Made by a program: the position numbers and the translations under genes. From Pseudomonadota bacterium (lineage in GTDB: Bacteria > Myxococcota > Myxococcia > Myxococcales > Myxococcaceae), in assembly GCA_023424585.1 (NCBI GenBank), contig JAFADT010000715.1:1-7190 (forward strand): 7,190 nucleotides of DNA, given 5' to 3'. Positions within the stretch are counted from its first letter, which is position 1. Each line of letters opens with the position of its first letter. This document shows positions 5,893 through 7,190 of this stretch, piece by piece. Under the pieces are notes generated by a model. It did no database searches. It was given only the letters and a program-made list of their open reading frames with translations, and was not told where the DNA came from.

Positions 5893-7190
5893 ATGCGCAG
5901 GTGGCTCATCGGTGGCGTGTGGGTCCTGGTCGCGTGCGGCCTCGTGCTGCTCTGGGCCCTGCGTGCCGGAGGGCCGACCGCGCCGGAGGACAACGCGGAC
6001 GTCACGCTCGCGCACGAGCGCCCCGCGGACCTCGCGTCCACCCCGGAGCACTCCGAGGGCAGCTCGCTCCCTGCGGCGCGGTCCCCGGACGAGGCGGATG
6101 GCGTCCTGGACGTGGAGGTGCTCGCGGAGGGGAAGCCTTCGGTCGGAACGACCGTGCGGCTCTATGCACGGGGGGCGCAGGCGTCCGCGTGGACGCTGAG
6201 GGCCTCCGGCCTCACGGAGCAGTCGGGACACGCCCGCCTCGCCTCGGGTCCAGGCCGCTATCTGGTGGCGGTGCGAGCCCCGGGGCGGGCTCCACTGCTT
6301 CGCGAGGCGGTCCGCCCGCTCGGCGAGTCACACACGGCCATGCGCATCGCCCTGGAGCCCGCGCAAACCCTCACGGGCCGCACGGTGGTGCGAGGCGTGA
6401 ATGAACCGCTGCCCCTCGTGGAGGTCGTGCTCACGGCGCACTCCCGCGAGCTGGAGGTCTGGCAGCACGCGGACGCTCCCGACGACGAGCGCGTCTATGC
6501 CACGAGTGACGAGCGTGGGAACTTCCGCATCGACGGCCTCGCTCCGGGCGTCTACCTCGTGGAGGCCCGCGCCACCGGCTACGCGCGTGTGGTGCTGAGC
6601 CGCCTGCGCATCCCCATGGAAGGCCCGCTGACGCTGGCGCTCCGGCTGGCGAGCGTCATCGAGGGCTTCGTCGTGGACTCCAAGGGCCAGCCGGTCGCGG
6701 ACGCGGAGGTGCGGGTGGGCGGCAATCCCTCTCAGGTGGTGACGACAGGCGAGCAGGGCGGCTTCTCCGTGGAGGTGGAGCCCGGCTCCCATCCCGTGTC
6801 CGCGCGGCGCGGCGAGGAGACCGGAGCGCTCGACCTGCCGGTCCTCTGCGCCGCGGGCGGCACCGTGCGCGACGTGCGCATCCGACTGGGACCGGGCGCG
6901 GCGCTGGAGGGCCGCGTCGTGGAGGAGCCCGAGGGCACGCCTGTGGTCGGAGCGCGTGTCGACGTCAGGCCCTCCGGTGGGGACGGAGACGCCGGCGTCG
7001 GGCTGTCGGACGCCGAGGGACACTTCCTCGTGCGAGGGCTCGCTCCCGGCAGCTACGACGCGAAGGTCACGGCCTCGGGCCATACGCCAGCCATCCGCCG
7101 GGGCCTGACCGTCACCCAGGGCGAGAGCTTCCCCGTCGAGTTCAAGCTCTCAGGCACCGGCGCGGTGGAGGGCCAGGTGCGCGACAGGAA
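5893..7190 (+). CDS. Carboxypeptidase-regulatory-like repeat protein, membrane-anchored or exported (5' part)
   Basis: The frame is open from the ATG at 5893 to the window end, giving 432 visible codons and no stop. Residues 4-23 (WLIGGVWVLVACGLVLLWAL) after MRR form an N-terminal membrane anchor or export signal. LVAC at 12-15 matches a lipobox, but the hydrophobic run continues past the Cys, so a signal anchor is likelier than a lipoprotein. A Pro/Glu/Asp/Ser-rich linker spans about 27-70. Then come beta-sandwich modules of 80-95 residues at about 71-155, 159-253, 255-333 and 337-420, with a fifth starting at 424. Four open with a [LIV]xGxVV-type strand, e.g. LTGRTVV, IEGFVVD, LEGRVVE, VEGQVRD. 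They end in a turn such as GNFRIDGLAPGVYLVEARATGY (residues 209-230). This pattern fits CarboxypepD_reg-like/CNA-B-like domains, used in many exported proteins as stalks or binding modules. No catalytic domain is seen; one could lie beyond the window. Confidence 0.85.
   Translation, partial: MRRWLIGGVWVLVACGLVLLWALRAGGPTAPEDNADVTLAHERPADLASTPEHSEGSSLPAARSPDEADGVLDVEVLAEGKPSVGTTVRLYARGAQASAWTLRASGLTEQSGHARLASGPGRYLVAVRAPGRAPLLREAVRPLGESHTAMRIALEPAQTLTGRTVVRGVNEPLPLVEVVLTAHSRELEVWQHADAPDDERVYATSDERGNFRIDGLAPGVYLVEARATGYARVVLSRLRIPMEGPLTLALRLASVIEGFVVDSKGQPVADAEVRVGGNPSQVVTTGEQGGFSVEVEPGSHPVSARRGEETGALDLPVLCAAGGTVRDVRIRLGPGAALEGRVVEEPEGTPVVGARVDVRPSGGDGDAGVGLSDAEGHFLVRGLAPGSYDAKVTASGHTPAIRRGLTVTQGESFPVEFKLSGTGAVEGQVRDR

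Noticed and set aside
5476..6231. A 251-codon minus-strand frame across the 5535-5892 spacer, considered as a possible gene filling the gap.
   Set aside because: It runs into the coding region of the repeat-domain gene, has an Arg/Pro/Ser/His-rich composition, no ribosome binding site I can see and no motif.
5811..6404. A plus-strand 197-codon frame starting upstream of the repeat-domain gene.
   Set aside because: It is Arg/Gly/Ala-rich shadow translation. The frame starting at 5893 has a Shine-Dalgarno, a membrane segment and repeated modules, and stays open to the window end.

Overview
The window is very GC-rich, coding-dense bacterial DNA in which most third codon positions are G or C. 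A YfhO-type membrane protein, a LysR/aldo-keto reductase pair, a secreted Cys-rich protein with a low-complexity linker, and a long chain of carboxypeptidase-regulatory-like domains together suggest a myxobacterium (Myxococcus/Corallococcus-like). That assignment is inference from style and gene content, not from a marker gene. I see no tRNA, rRNA, CRISPR array, insertion sequence or phage gene.

Layout. (1) 1-1644, plus strand: the 3' part of a large polytopic membrane protein of the YfhO family, cut by the window start. (2) 1655-3301, minus strand: a probable two-gene unit. The upstream gene encodes a small exported protein with eight cysteines. After 24 bp comes a 414-residue protein with a C-terminal endonuclease/exonuclease/phosphatase (EEP) domain. 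This unit converges on the YfhO-like gene with only 10 bp between stop codons. (3) 3302-3421: a short spacer with two GC-rich hairpins just after the lysR stop. (4) 3422-5534: a classic divergent pair, a LysR-type regulator (minus) and an aldo-keto reductase (plus), sharing a 94-bp intergenic region with a perfect 6-bp inverted repeat. (5) 5535-5892: a 358-bp gap with no convincing gene but several perfect inverted repeats, including two back-to-back hairpins. (6) 5893-7190, plus strand: the 5' part of a membrane-anchored or exported protein made of repeated carboxypeptidase-regulatory-like beta-sandwich modules, cut by the window end.

How the genes work together. The LysR protein most likely controls the divergent reductase gene. 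The Cys-rich protein and the EEP protein are probably co-transcribed, but the sequence does not show a shared function. The YfhO-like and repeat-domain proteins both belong to the cell envelope but are otherwise unconnected. Much of the window is ordinary. The parts most worth a second look are the duplicated four-cysteine module, the EEP protein with its long unassigned N-terminal half, and the structured spacer at 5535-5892.
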